A DNA stretch of 64,000 nt from Beta vulgaris subsp. vulgaris (GCF_026745355.1 NC_079210.1:9494980-9558979), one strand, 5' to 3'; counted from the stretch's first letter, positions 13,001 through 24,132 are shown. A program made the numbers and translations. The notes: generated from the letters alone by a model not told the origin.

Positions 13001-13140
13001 CTTTTCAAGCAAAGTGCAATACTGATGAGAAGTTATTTCTAATAGGCGTGGCTACATCAGACAAATGCATAATATGTGATAAAGCAACAAAGAATCACTC
13101 ACATCTTTTTTTGAGTGCTATTTCAACACTCAATGTCTAA
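10072..13140 (+). pseudogene. LINE A ORF2 (endonuclease, reverse transcriptase, zf-RVT), degenerate
   Basis: Starts MDRLLRWNVRGVNNIKKMKD, the typical AP-endonuclease entry. A frameshift at about 10431 leads to ESWLICGGFNCVLHTDERNG and NFFTWNSKQHGEARVFSKLD (endonuclease C-part). The linker includes KAKLDWLRDGDENTSLLHQS. RT motifs follow: [40 protein letters not shown] and, in another frame near 12135, LCFADDLILCCKGE (catalytic FADD kept). Then come KYQGVSICAKRISKAKC and the zf-RVT region KVVWNRLSIPKHRFISWLAF (about 12750-13140). At least five frame breaks or stops separate these blocks. Confidence 0.88.
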
Positions 13141-13348
13141 CTAAAATCAAGAGATAGTTGGGCATTGAGACACTAGCTCATACTTTACAGTAGATTATTC
13201 ACTAGATCAAACGTAGCAGGAAGACAAGATTTCAAAGACTATGCATGTACAGTGGTATAATATCTGCCTTAATTTACTATGTGTAGCCATAGCAGAAATA
13301 AGTGTTATTGGGAACATTGTGTGCCTAACATAGAGAGAATTATTAAAA

Positions 13349-14086
13349 GGAAAAATTGTTAGAAACTACCTATTAAAAACACTTTTTTAAAAAAAACTAC
13401 CTTATATCATGTTTATTTTACAAAACTACCTTATAAGTGGAAAAACTTTAAAAAGCACTACCAAATTCATAATTTTCTAACTATGGTTAACTACTCCTCC
13501 AATTATCCCTCTAATATAAGATTATGAAAATACCCCCTAAATTCAGTACGTTACAATTACGATATCATCACTTTCTTGATCACTTGATGCTCTATCTCTC
13601 AAATATACATGTGGCAAGCACAAGCACACCTTCTCTCCCCCAAAAGTCAATCCCAAAAACAAACCAGCAGTAAAAGTGTCTAGTAGAGCAAGCTTTGCAC
13701 CATCATCAAACCATATTCTTCATCATCATCAACGACATCAATTCATGACCCAAAACCCAATTTTTATCTGCTTTTGTTACTCATAATGAAGAATTAATTG
13801 ATGAAGCAAAAGGTTGGGAGAAGAAATTACACAAACGATTTAAGGGGGTATTCAATAGTTTAACGCTCCTGTGAGGGAAATTAGCAAAGAGGGGTTGGGG
13901 TAGTCTAGTAATCTTATATTAGAGTGATAATTGGAGGAAATAGTTAACCATGGTTAGTAAATTCTGAATTTGGTAGTGCTTTTTAAAGTTTTTCCACTTA
14001 TAAGGTAGTTTTGTAAAATAAACATGATATAAGGTAGTTTTTTTTTAAAAAAGTGTCTTTAATAGGTAGTTTCTAACAATTTTTCC
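13349..14086. mobile_element. Mutator-type MITE with long inverted repeats, perfect 9-bp duplication
   Basis: TTATTAAAA stands immediately outside both ends (13340-13348 and 14087-14095). The ends are inverted copies beginning GGAAAAATTGTTAGAAACTA, and similarity extends inward about 180 bases, including the phrase ACTACCTTATATCATG. Nine-base duplications and long TIRs are the signature of Mutator-like elements. The roughly 380-bp interior has no ORF. It sits in the 3' UTR of LINE A, whose sequence resumes at 14096. Confidence 0.9.
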
Positions 14087-14502
14087 TTATTAAAATGATC
14101 AAGGAGATCCTAAGAGCTAGAATAGGCCTTGTTCTGCCTCAAAAAATCAGTAGGAAGGATTATGAATGGTTTGTAAGTCTCAATTAACTTGAGCATGTAA
14201 TTGATGTGTAATTCCTTCTCTTGGCTTAGAGGAGTCCAACCTAGTTGGTTTGCTCTTGCCTTGAGTTGGAGTGGTTGTGATTGCGCTTAACAAGATATAA
14301 AATCACTTATTTAGCAAAAAAAAAATATTTGTTCATTAGTGAAAGATTTCCTAATCCTAAGCATTCATGATTTATTAGTCATGTTTTAAAAGTGTATTTA
14401 CTAATCTCAACTTATTGGTTTGGCACATTTAAATATTTATGCAGCATTTTGGAGAAATGATCTTTCACTAAGTACTGTTCTTCTTTTGGACGTTGAAGGT
14501 TT

Positions 14503-16138
14503 CACAACGTCTTATAAAAGACGGTCTCACTTTAGTTTTAATATTAGACCTGTCAAAGCGCTTAATTTGCACTGGTCTAAGGACAACTTTCTTCTTTATT
14601 TCTCTCTTCTCTCATGAAAACTCACAATTTCCCCTTTCTCTCTCCTCTTCTTCTTCTTTCATTTTTACCTCAGTGACACACTCTTTCTTACCTTCCCCAA
14701 TCTTCTCCAACATCCTCCTCAATTTCCCCCTTTTTCCTTTTCTAATTTCTTCCAAATGCATCCCTCTTTCTCTTTCTCTTTCTATTTCTATTTCTATTTC
14801 TAATTCCAAAATGCTCCCGATGATTTTCAACACTATTCCCAATTTTAGCATTCTGTTGATTTCAATCTATTCTTTTCGGGATTTGATCGTCTGATCTCTT
14901 TTCAAGTAACATCCAATTTCAATATGAGCGTGTACTTCTTTGCTCTTCTTCCAAAAAACAAACCCTTCTAATTCATGCTTTTCTAAGCTCAACCCAACTC
15001 CTATAAATTCGCAAAAGCTATGTCGCATTAGCCCCTTTCAAGAAGTATTCTTAGTTGAAGAGAAAGAAACTCATAAACAAACTCTGAGAATTAAGGTTGT
15101 GGAATTAAAGATATGAAAAGGTAATTAATCTACATTTCACTTTCAAATTTTTTTTTTTAACGTTTGAGTTTTAGTTACTACAAGATGGTGTGTTTTGTTG
15201 TGGTATGGTGGGTTGATTTTGATTAGTGTTCAGGTGGCGGTTTCCAGGTCATATGGCGTGTGAGTGGTGGGGTTTGTTAGTGGGGGTTCTGTGGTGGAAT
15301 TTTTCGGATGGGTGAGTTAATTTTGGGGTGAAAGGTGAATTTGTGGGGCAGATTTTGTCATTCTCAAGTTAATATTATAGTTTTTCAATTAGTTAAGGAA
15401 TTTTAATAATTAGTTACATATTTTTAACTCTAGTTATGGTATTCTGATTCATAGATAGCTTTTGCTTAATAGTTATGAAATTTTAATAATTGTGGTTAAT
15501 AATTATAGTTTTATGGTTGATAGTTATGATTCTGGCTATTCGTTATTGTTTATTGATAAATAGTTATGATATTTGGGTATCTAGTTATTATTGTTTTTTA
15601 CATTAGTTATTACTTTTTGTTTTTTAGTTCCGATTTTATGGCTAATAGTTTTAGTCTAGAAAATAACTAAGAGATTATAATTATAGCATATGATCAATAA
15701 TTATTTATTAATTTCATGAGTACTAATGAAGCATGGTTTTATGGTTATAATTTTGATATTTATTATATGCATTATGGCTAATATTTGTTTTTGCATTGGT
15801 TATTTGAGGTTGGCATAACTAATGCAAAAAATGTGATAAGTTATTTAAGAAATAAAGAATTATTTACGCGTGATACTGAAATTATGGCCAATAAGTTGCA
15901 TTATAATTTGATTTTATGAAATAACTTATAGACTTCAGCGCTTTATTAATATATTTCAGCGTTTAATTAATATATTTTAGCGCTTAACTAATTCACCCAG
16001 AAACGATTTAAGGCTAGCATAGCTAATAGGTGCAAGCACTTAAATAATTCTACTGCTAGTTTGATGCACGCGCATCAGCATGACATCAGCGATCTCACGT
16101 TAACATTGAAGTGAGATTGTCTCTCCAAAAATGGACTC
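14503..16138. mobile_element. Possible TIR element flanked by TGAAGGTTT
   Basis: TGAAGGTTT occurs at 14494-14502 and 16139-16147. Near the inner ends are inverted blocks: AAAAGACGGTCTCACT on the left and, reverse complemented from the right, GAGAGACAATCTCACT. This fits a Mutator-like element with eroded ends. The left interior (14590-15060) is C/T-rich and resembles a plant gene leader. The 15140-15350 part is GT-rich, and 15360-15700 is a degenerate TAGTTAT-rich run. No protein is recognisable. Confidence 0.45.
15360..15700. repeat. Degenerate AT-rich minisatellite-like run (TAGTTAT core)
   Basis: The heptamer TAGTTAT or a one-base variant appears more than ten times at irregular spacing, usually 25-40 bases. 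It is probably a decayed tandem repeat inside the preceding element. Confidence 0.5.
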
Positions 16139-16254
16139 TGAAGGTTTACATGTGAACGAGTATTCAGAATTAACTAGTTATTAGGCCCATGCTATGCCCC
16201 GAATAAAAAAAAATTCATTTATTAATATAATACTTTATGATAATAACACTAAAT

Positions 16255-16420
16255 ACAACTTAGTCTAGTGGTTAAGACTTAAGTATATGTACTTGAAGTC
16301 CCAGGATCAAATCCTAGATTACGCAATTTCTAGTTTTTGCCACGTGGCACAGTTTCTTGATTATGCACGGCTTTTAATATATTGATATAGATTTGTTTAA
16401 ATGTGAACGAGTATTCAGAG
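16255..16420 (+). mobile_element. tRNA-derived SINE-like unit
   Basis: Contains TTAGTCTAGTGGTTAAGAC (pol III A-box-like) and, about 30 bases later, GGATCAAATCC, an exact match to the B-box consensus GGWTCRANNCC. The spacing fits a tRNA-type promoter, but the sequence cannot fold into a standard tRNA. No poly-A or clear duplication was found, so the ends are approximate. Confidence 0.6.
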
Positions 16421-16807
16421 TGAAATAACATATAGAACCTTTTTAGTTATGGTTCAAAAATACGAATTTCAGTTACTAGAACATGACTTGCTCACTCAGT
16501 CTAGCAGGATATCTAGGGTTGGGATGTAAGAGGCAAAATAATGCATGATACTAACTAGTTCGTCAAAATGCCAAAAAAAGTAATCGCACAAGAAATACTC
16601 AAATAAGATACATTTATACAATGTTTCTGTCAATCTACCCAAAAAAAAAAAAAAAAAAAAAACAATACAATACAATACTGGATTGAAAAGTACACTGCAA
16701 CTGCGTAACACAGAAGATATATCTAGAGACTACATCAACCACGCCGGAGTTATTTTTAGAGTGGAAAAGTAACGGAGCAGTGAAGTAATATTTCATCATT
16801 TACTATA

Positions 16808-17428
16808 TTAGATGTGCAATGGGTGGTGTGACGGAGTCTTGTTCGCTCCTAGTCCTGCTGCTACTTTGTGATATATCAACGATAATCTCACAGGACAAAC
16901 GAAAAAAAGGATTGTAACGAGTTTCCACAAGAATGTCAGTAGATGTCTCCTCATTGAGATGATTAATGCAGTGCACAAGACACAAGTAGAGATAGCCAAC
17001 CAGCGAGTATCAGGGTAGGTAGTTACATACACACCCGTCATAAAGGCCACAAGAGTTGCATAAAATGATCCTTGCAAGAAAATGATGGTCGTATCAACCA
17101 GCAGCAGTTTTTCATTTGTATAATCATGGTATGTGGTAAGGATCCAAACGAGGCAGAATAGGACCATCACGGAGCAACACATTCCCACCACATCCGATAC
17201 CATAAACACTTGAAACGCAGCCTTCTTTAATAGCATAGGTACGCCAGTTTTATCATCATATCCACCAGGGACTGTAAATGCTGCTGTGAATGTTAATGTT
17301 GTCAATAACGCTGCCACCACTGTTAGTGCGCTCATGTATTCTTTTATATCTGTTTTTCGTACCCCGTAATGGCTTCTAGTTGTGCTCCAAGCGAACGGAC
17401 CTCTAGTCAGGATGGGTGTTTTTTTATA
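16808..17428 (-). CDS. ACD6-like gene exon 3: PGG domain and transmembrane helices
   Basis: Encodes about 206 residues of an ankyrin/PGG protein. A soluble stretch (TRGPFAWSTTRSHYGVRKTD) leads into the first helix (SALTVVAALLTTLTFTAAFT) followed by VPGGYDD, the motif that names the PGG domain. Further hydrophobic helices follow: VFMVSDVVGMCCSVMVLF, then DTTIIFLQGSFYATLVAFM, then the RWLAISTCVLCTALIIS and FLWKLVTILFFVCPV pair. The stop is at 16808-16810. Acceptor choice: TTCACAG at 17429-17435 gives a phase-0 start matching exon 2. TTTTAAG just before 17458 is an equally in-phase alternative adding ten residues. The open frame extends upstream to 17491, but that part is probably intron. Family proteins sit in the plasma membrane or ER. 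Confidence 0.85.
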   Translation of the reverse strand, partial: YKKTPILTRGPFAWSTTRSHYGVRKTDIKEYMSALTVVAALLTTLTFTAAFTVPGGYDDKTGVPMLLKKAAFQVFMVSDVVGMCCSVMVLFCLVWILTTYHDYTNEKLLLVDTTIIFLQGSFYATLVAFMTGVYVTTYPDTRWLAISTCVLCTALIISMRRHLLTFLWKLVTILFFVCPVRLSLIYHKVAAGLGANKTPSHHPLHI

Positions 17429-17915
17429 CTGTGAATAGTAGTAGTAATTTAATACTTGCTTAAAAGAATATGCATTATCAATATCATACATAAAACTAGG
17501 TCATAACCACTCCTATTTTGATTGCCATTTTTAAGAGGTGTAAATGTGTGGTAATCAATATTTATGTACTAACGCGTAGAGGACAATATATATGGCAACT
17601 TAATTTAACTACCTTTAATCGAGATTAAAAATTTGAAGTGCTAATTTTTTTTTCTTTTGGAAGGAGTTGAAGTGCTTAAATAATCAAGGCTATTTGGTAA
17701 GTACCATAAATTATATAGCCAAACTACCAAAATTGGTATAAAAAGACGGGTTTTGTGACAAATTTGTATGCAAAAAGTCACTATTAATATATCTCAATCA
17801 TACAAGTGAAAAGGAAGATGATGTCCCCTTTACAAAAAGTCTGATAATATCCTTAATGAATTTAAATTGCCATAAATATTAAATAATTAATCTTATTTTT
17901 TTCCTACTTGTCATA

Positions 17916-18358
17916 TGTTGAAACCCATTAAATGCCCACTTGTGAGTATCCTACATTGGAGAAAGATGAGAGAATAAATCACTTTATAAGATGAGGAGTT
18001 GCTCCTCCTATCACCAATTGGTTTTAGGATGGAACCTCCTAGCTTGTAAGTGGGCTAAACTCTCCTCATCCTTATTGGGTTACCCAGGCCCATTTTCATA
18101 TAAATCTAAAAATTAACATGGTATCAGAGCCAAGACACTAACAAGTGAGGGGGTGTGTTGAAACCCATCAAATGCCCACTTGTGAGTGTCCCACATTGGA
18201 GAAAGAGGAGAGAATAAACCACTTTATAAGATGAGGAGTTACTCCTCCTATCACCAATTGATTTTAGGATGGAACCTCCTAGCTTATAAGTGGGCTAAAC
18301 TCCCCTCCTCCTTATTGGGTTACCCAGGCCCATTTTCATATAAATCTAAAAATTAACA
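17916..18358 (+). mobile_element. Complete TRIM retrotransposon
   Basis: Two 203-bp direct repeats (17916-18118 and 18156-18358) begin TGTTGAAACCCAT and end AATTAACA. They enclose only 37 bases. These hold a primer-binding site TGGTATCAGAGCC (initiator-Met tRNA type) touching the first repeat and a purine tract AAGTGAGGGGGTG touching the second. TCATA flanks both sides (17911-17915, 18359-18363). The repeats differ at roughly ten positions by eye. It encodes nothing and must be mobilised by another element. Confidence 0.95.
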
Positions 18359-18549
18359 TCATATATGTTGAATATGTTGACAATGAAATTGAATTTGAAA
18401 TTTTAATTAAATATTAAATGGAGAATGATTTCCTCTTCTTACATATGTGTGAAAAACTCCGACAATAATTTAAATTGTCATATAACCTGATTGACACAAT
18501 AAAAAAAAACTTGAATTTTAATACTTCTGCTATATCACATTTATATATA

Positions 18550-19915
18550 GTTTTTAGATGCATTTTTTTGTTGCATTTAGAACTCCTTTAATATCATTTA
18601 GGTGCATAATGACATGAATTACGTAAGTTGTGCTCTACTACTCTATGTTTGTGTGTTTCGATGCAAATTGATTATGATTATCTATGATCGAGCTTATTAA
18701 TCATTGAAGATGAAGACAGCTTGCACAAGGATCACAATTCATCCATTCGGGACAATTTCGAGTTAGAATGAAGCAAAGAGTTAGTGAAAAAAGTGCCAAA
18801 ACAGACTTCTGGTTTGAGAGATACAACCTTCGCAAGTTGACGCAAATTCGCAGTTTTCTCACCCGGTCGACCGGGTAGTTTCACCCGACTGGGCGAAATT
18901 TTCACCTGAATGCAAGGCATGTTAGTTCGGTCAACCGGGCGAGAAAGGAGCCAAAATCGCTTGCGCGCCCGACCGGGCGGGTTCATCGGGCGAATTTCCT
19001 TTTTGTAGTAGAAGTTGAATCACCATCGCCTGACCGGGCCGTTTTCCGGGACGGTTATTTTTGCCTTTTTTAGCCGGTTTTGTAAAAAGTATAAAGAGGT
19101 TTTTAGTATTTTCGACTAAACTATCTTATTTTCTACGTTTTTAGGACGAAACACTTAGTTCTTCTCCCTCTATTGTTGTATGAACTTTTACCTTTAAAGA
19201 TTATAGAGATCGTTGATTTCATTTTCATTGTTCCTCAATCATTCGGTATTCTCCTTTACTTTGTCTAATTTAATGAATTCCTCTACTTGCAATATGTTTA
19301 TTGAGTTTATTATTATGATGAGTGAGTAGTCTTTTTCTAGGGCTTAAAGAGGGAAGCCATGTTTATACCTTTTTTGATTGTGGTTTAAAGTTCTTCATTA
19401 TTTGGATTGAATTAGAATAATTTCTATTGATTTGTTATGCTTGTTTACTTCATGTAATTTTGCAATATCATGAGTTATGTTTAGCTAATAAGAGTTAGAA
19501 TTGAAAGATCGTATTCGTTACAGGCTTGTTATAATAGGTAGGTTTGATTATGTTGAGCGACCATACTGGCATATGTTAATCCAAGAGTTGTTAATGCCTG
19601 ACCAAGGATTAACGAAATACTCTATTTATTCGAACCTCAATCCAAGTATTGCTGAAATATATTGTAGTGATTAAATTGGTATAAGCACGGTGGAGCGATC
19701 GCCCTAGGTTTCTAATTATTTGATAAACTTACATCTTCTTTTTGTTCTAGTTTATTCTAGTTTAGTTATTAATTCTTCAATCAATTTTCTCTCTTGAAGT
19801 AGTTAGATAATTGAGAATAAATCTATAGAGCTCATCTCCCTGTGGATCGACCCGTATTTGCCAGTTTCTGCTAAACAGACACCGCGCACTTGCAGTATAT
19901 TTAAAAAAAACATCA
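18550..19915 (+). mobile_element. LTR-like block with CCCGGTCGACCGGG-type motifs
   Basis: A non-coding block resembling a gypsy-type LTR. Near its end it has CTCCCTGTGGATCGACCCGT (19838-19857), comparable to the phrase near 9258. Between 18860 and 19045 it holds a cluster of GC-rich short palindromes (CCCGGTCGACCGGG, CCCGACTGGGCG, CGCCCGACCGGGCGGG) in an otherwise AT-rich context. Ends and duplication were not resolved, so the start is approximate. Confidence 0.5.
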
Positions 19916-20447
19916 ACTTCCTCCGTTTTTTTTAAAATATGTTACACTTTCTTAAAACGAAATGGTCCAAAATACATTGTTACACTCTTTTTCTGTCCTA
20001 AATTAGTAAGTTTTGTCTTGTAAATGGACCAACTTACCCTTACTTACAATAATTTACAAAACTAAAACTCAGTTAATCTACCCTATTAAAACATAACCTA
20101 ATCTAATCAAATTTTTAACTATTCCCACCAAAATATAAACCCCAACTACCTTTCCATCTTCCCCATCAATAAATTAAAACCACCCCCCAACTTCATTTCA
20201 CTGATTCATCGATCCCCCACATTAATGTTCTTCCTCAACTCCCATAACCCTAAACTACAAACTGCAAACCCCCTTCAATACTTCATCTTCTCTTTCCCCA
20301 CCTTCATTTTCCTTCTTATCATCTCATGTTTCTCTCTCCTTTCACCTCTTGAAATCCTCACTCTCATCCTTCTAATTCATCTGCAACTTCTCAGAAACCT
20401 TAGATATGCTTTTGTTTCCTCCCAAAAAACCTTAAAATCCGAAGAAC

Positions 20448-21179
20448 ATGTATATTCCTAATCTCCAACCCCTTGTGGATGCGCTCTTTTAAACAAACGA
20501 CGCTGATGAGTCTGATAGCATCCGCGAGTTTATGCATGCATTTGAATCAAAATTCCCTTGGTCAAGAAGGCTTTATGACAGTCGAAACGCCAAGAATTTG
20601 CTTCGCCCTTATGCCTTGAAGGAGGCTTTGGGTGTTGTGGTGGATGAATTTTACCAGATAACTGGGTTTCCAAAGGAGTTCCTTCCTTCCTCTTCCAATC
20701 CACAACCTATAAGTTCAAAAAGTCATCAGATCTTGGCCCACAAACCACTTTCACAGAGGTTGAGGCCTAGATCCACTAAGGTTGAGGAAGGTGGGAAAAA
20801 GGGTGACTGGAAAAAAGGTAAGGGTCTTTTGCGATCTACCCATGAGACCATTTGCGCACTTAGGGCTCCTATTTTTCATTGTATCTCCAAGAAAGGTAAG
20901 GTTAAAGAGGTGAAGGGGAAGGAGAAGGAAGTGACGGGGGATTGTGACTGTTTGGGTTGCTCTACTACGGCCTTCAACGTCTATGACAATGACGGCAAAA
21001 CGTATGCAATGTATGTTGAGACTGATGGGGGTTTCAAGGTCTTCGATGTGGTTGAAGATGTTTTGGGTTCGTCGGAGGCTGATGAGGATGAGCTGGATAT
21101 CCATATGAGCCCCTGTCAAGCTCAAAACTGGACCCTGATTTCCATTGCTTCCTTATTAGGCATAAAGTCAGTAACTTGA
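20448..21179 (+). pseudogene. Uncharacterised plant ORF with one premature stop
   Basis: From ATG at 20448 one frame is open to the stop at 21179 except for a single TAA at 20490-20492, giving about 243 codons. The product starts MYIPNLQPLVDALF, then stop, then TNDADESDSIREFMHAFESK, FPWSRRLYDSRNAKNLLRPY, EALGVVVDEFYQITGFPKEF, a Lys-rich middle, a Cys cluster (CDCLGCS) and an acidic tail (SSEADEDELDIH). I do not recognise the family. A separate 78-codon ORF (20225-20461) just upstream encodes a hydrophobic peptide (FIFSFPTFIFLLIISCFSLL) that overlaps the start. It may be a uORF or the true N-terminus after a frameshift. No introns are seen, so it may be a retrocopy. It lies antisense inside intron 2 of the ankyrin gene. 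Confidence 0.5.
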
Positions 21180-21229
21180 GTCCTTGAGGTTCTACCATCC
21201 TAACTCAATTTAATTTTCTTTTATATTAT

Positions 21230-21650
21230 TGTTGCCTATTCTGTTTGGTTGGATACTGGTTTTGGTTGGCTATTGTTTTTGGGTGCCTACTGGTTTACAC
21301 ATATATTAGCCAATTATGTTTGATTGTATAGTAGTTTTGGTTGGCATTGGTGTCGGTGACTATATTTTTTGGCTTCTTATTATGTTAGGTTGCCTATTGG
21401 TTTTGGTTGGATACTGATTTTAGCTGCCTATTTATTTAATATTGCCTATTATGTTTGGTTGCCTATTGGTTTTGGCTGCCTATTTATTTAATGTTGCCTA
21501 TTATGTTTTATTGCCTATTGGTTTTGGTTGGATACTGGTTTTGGCTGCATATTTATTTAATGTTGTCTATTCTGTTTGGTTGCTTATTGGTTATGGTTGG
21601 CTATTGTTTTGGGTTTCCTACTATTGCTATTAGTGGGCTATTTAGTATGG
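21230..21650. repeat. Degenerate minisatellite (TTGCCTATTGGTTTTGG core)
   Basis: The phrases TTGCCTATTGGTTTTGGTTG and GCCTATTTATTTAATGTTGC alternate several times; the best copies are around 21420-21610. Units of about 45 and 93 bases can be drawn. The short hydrophobic ORFs across it are by-products of the repeat. Confidence 0.6.
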
Positions 21651-21884
21651 ATTTGGATTGGAGGTTGTTTAAAATAGGATTGGATATGGATTGGATGTTG
21701 GAATTGGGTTTGAGATTAAAATTGAATTGGAGGTTGGATGGTGGATAAATGGCTACTGTTGCTATTAATAATCGTACTGATATTATTTTAAAACCTAAAT
21801 GTTGATTGTTATTCGGTAGTATCTATTATATAAATTAAACTCTTCCACTCAATTAATATTCAACAATTAAACCTGATACACAAA

Positions 21885-22187
21885 TTCTTCCACTTTATTT
21901 GACCACAAACTTTGGGGGTGGTTCGATGCAAACTACTATTTTGTGTTGTGTATAGCTCGCAACCCGACGTAACTCTCCTTCCCTAAGACCTATTGCTTGA
22001 TCAATGGAGCACCATTTGCATAGGGTCATGACCCCCATCCGATTCAAATGGTGTAAAAATTGCATCGAACACAAACCCGACGTGAATTGCTTGCGGGCAA
22101 TTTGCGTCAAGACTTGTAGTGTCAAACCCGAAACCGACGCAAATGGTTGTCTAAGAACCAACTCAAATCGTCATTTCTCCACTAGTG
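21885..22187. mobile_element. CACTA-type terminus with GACGCAAAT-like subterminal motifs
   Basis: The right edge reads CGTCATTTCTCCACTAGTG; reverse complemented it begins CACTAGTGGAGAAATGACG, a CACTA terminal form. Inside are several CGACGCAAAT/GCGTCAAGAC-type motifs like those of the element at 42923-44310. The left terminus was not identified. A degraded CACTT start near 21890 is possible. Confidence 0.5.
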
Positions 22188-22503
22188 AAAGGTGCAGTGT
22201 ATATGAATGCTTATTCTTGTTTGTAAACCCAAACTTGGTTGATATTATTCTTGACAAAGTGATAGATCTTGAATCTTCATAAACCTCTATAGAATTTCCA
22301 TTTACTATCTTCTCAGTCACACACTCATTGTTGTGTAAAACGACCTCCATTATTGCCTGAGCAATATAAATTATCTGCCTCCCCTTTGCAGTAGAGGTAG
22401 ACACTAATGGAACAGTCGAAAAGGCCTTCAAACTTTTCATGTTCTTAGATATAAGCCATCCATCATCCAGGGACGACCTTGTTAAGTACATGCAAGGGAT
22501 CAA
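22188..22503 (-). pseudogene. Unidentified protein fragment, 3' part of a LINE-split gene relic
   Basis: The minus frame 22171-22503 encodes YLTRSSLDDGWLISKNMKSL, AFSTVPLVSTSTAKGRQIIY and IAQAIMEVVLHNNECVTEKI, composition typical of a real protein. On the far side of LINE B (30415-30600, minus) a second non-LINE stretch encodes LEKASTLERFDKDFDLEISN and GVHDELAKPIRSSNIKSQ. The two flank the LINE insertion and may be one old coding region. I do not recognise it. Confidence 0.35.
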
Positions 22504-22559
22504 AATTCCCTGTTGGGTTCCGTTGATTTTCGATTTGATTCTCGGCGATTGCTAGAGCC

Positions 22560-23643
22560 ATGGCAAAAAGGATCAAAGAAGGGAAACAATGGATAAAAAT
22601 CAAAGCAACTAGTTAGAATTGCGAAGAAACCTCAAACAAAAGATGCGAAGAAGAAGAGTGTGAATGAGATGAATGATGTTGCAGCATTGAGCCGGACTTC
22701 GGAGGAAACCAAGGATGATGAATCAACTGCTTCTGTGGATTTGAATGCTTCAATTATGAATAGAGCTAATTTTAAGGCTTCGAGAACTCAAGTTGCAAAC
22801 TGGATTGCTTCGATTCGAATGCCATTACGTCATTCTGGTGTTAATCAAGTGAATCCTTCTCCTCATCCTATGCAACAATTAGCCAGTAATATTGTTTTTA
22901 ATAAGAATTGGATGCAGAACTTATCTGAAACAATTAGAGAAGAAGGAATTTATTTAAAGAAGACTGATAATTAGAAGAATGTGAAGGAAAATGAGGAAGT
23001 ATATATAACCAAGGATGGTGTCAAAACTGAAATTGAACTCTAGAATTCTTCCATTATATGCTATGTGTTAGGAGTGAAACCTCCTTATAGAATTTTGAAT
23101 GGTTTTGTGAGACATATGCGGAGTAAGTTTGGAATTGAAAGAGTTGTGATGAATGCGAATGGATTTTTTATGGTGATGTTTCGAAATTTGGAGGGTTAGA
23201 CTAAGGCGACGGAAGCTGGTCATTATGTATGATAATAAGCCAGTTATCAAGAAATTCTGGTCTCCAGTTTTGGACGTAATCACAAAAAACACTGAAGATT
23301 ATTCCAATTGGATTAAGACGCCTGGTTTACCTTTGAAATATTAGGGGAAAGTGCTCTAAATAAGATTTGCTGGAATGAATTAGAACATATAGGGCAACAA
23401 CACAAAAGGATATCACTAAATTTCCTAGAGTTCTTGTGGAGGTGATCGAATTACGAAAAAAAAATTCCAACTAAAGTGCATTTTTCGACTGAAAAAGGGG
23501 AGAAAATGACTTATTATATTCAATATGAGCGCAAACCAGTGATGTGGAGAGACCATAAGGGAGTTGGTCATTAGGAATGTAGACAAAAGAAATATGAAGT
23601 TTCTCTTGCAAAGGTGAAGCCAAAGCAGGGTTGGGATCCTAAA
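22560..23643 (+). pseudogene. LINE B ORF1 (DUF4283), many stops
   Basis: Readable blocks: MNRANFKASRTQVANWIASI, then SSIICYVLGVKPPYRILNGF (DUF4283 core), RHMRSKFGIERVVMNANGFF, KPVIKKFWSPVLDVITKNTE and a decayed knuckle ending CRQKKYEVS. Compared with LINE A ORF1, the order is the same. At least five in-frame stops are seen. Confidence 0.75.
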
Positions 23644-23648
23644 GCAAC

Positions 23649-24090
23649 TGTAAAAGATGCCTTGTATTCAAGCCAAGCTCGGAAACCCGCGGGCGCAGGG
23701 TCGATCCTGCGGGCGAAGGAATTCGTTGATGAGGAGCAGCCTGATATCCTGCGGGCGCAGGGTGGATCCCGCGGGCGGACAGGAAGTCCGTCAGAATGGG
23801 GAGATTAGGCTGCGGGCGTGGGCTATATCCCGCGGGCGCGGGTCGGGCGAGTCGGGGGTAACGCGGAAACGCATTTTCTGTTGTGAGTATAAATAGGTTA
23901 TTTATATCTTAGGGTTTTAGACTACGAATTAGCCTATTTTCTCTCTGTAATTTGGTTTTCCTCACATAATAAAATATTCTCCCTCTCTCTGCCGTGGATG
24001 TAGCCAAATTGGTGAACCACGTAAATTTGTTGTATGTTTTTATCGCTTTTTGCATTCATCATTTGTTTCTCTCTCACGTCCATTATAACA
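23649..24090 (+). repeat. Copia A 5' LTR
   Basis: 442 bp. The first 200 bases hold a GC-rich cluster of GCGGGCGCAGG / CCCGCGGGCG motifs (about 23690-23850). The rest is AT-rich with a TATAAATA box near 23888-23895, a plausible promoter, and an AATAAAA polyadenylation-type signal near 23969. Confidence 0.93.
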
Positions 24091-24132
24091 AACTGGTATC
24101 AAGAGCTTTGGTGATCGATCTGTGTGAGAAAG

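Larger units (their letters stand above)
7259..14324 (+). mobile_element. LINE A (L1-type), nearly full length, with two nested insertions
   Basis: Both ends are fixed by a 16-bp target-site duplication with one mismatch: ATATTTGTCCATTAGT at 7243-7258 and ATATTTGTTCATTAGT at 14325-14340. The 3' copy directly follows an A-tail (14316-14325), as expected for target-primed reverse transcription. Order: 5' leader, ORF1 with DUF4283 and a zinc knuckle, ORF2 with endonuclease, reverse transcriptase and zf-RVT regions, then a 3' UTR. The body is interrupted by an LTR-like insertion (7976-9292) and a Mutator-type MITE (13349-14086). ORF2 has many stops and frameshifts, so the copy is dead. Confidence 0.9.

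Noticed and set aside
14612..14894. ORFs over the CT-rich stretch near 14600-14890
   Set aside because: Low-complexity Ser/Phe or Arg/Glu translations of a pyrimidine-rich leader; no domain and no conservation signal.
16259..16335. Possible true tRNA gene
   Set aside because: A and B boxes are present, but acceptor and anticodon stems cannot be formed; it is better read as a SINE head.
19920..20110. CTTCCTCCGTTTTTTTT as a Stowaway end
   Set aside because: No matching inverted end or TA duplication was found downstream, so it is at most a solo end.
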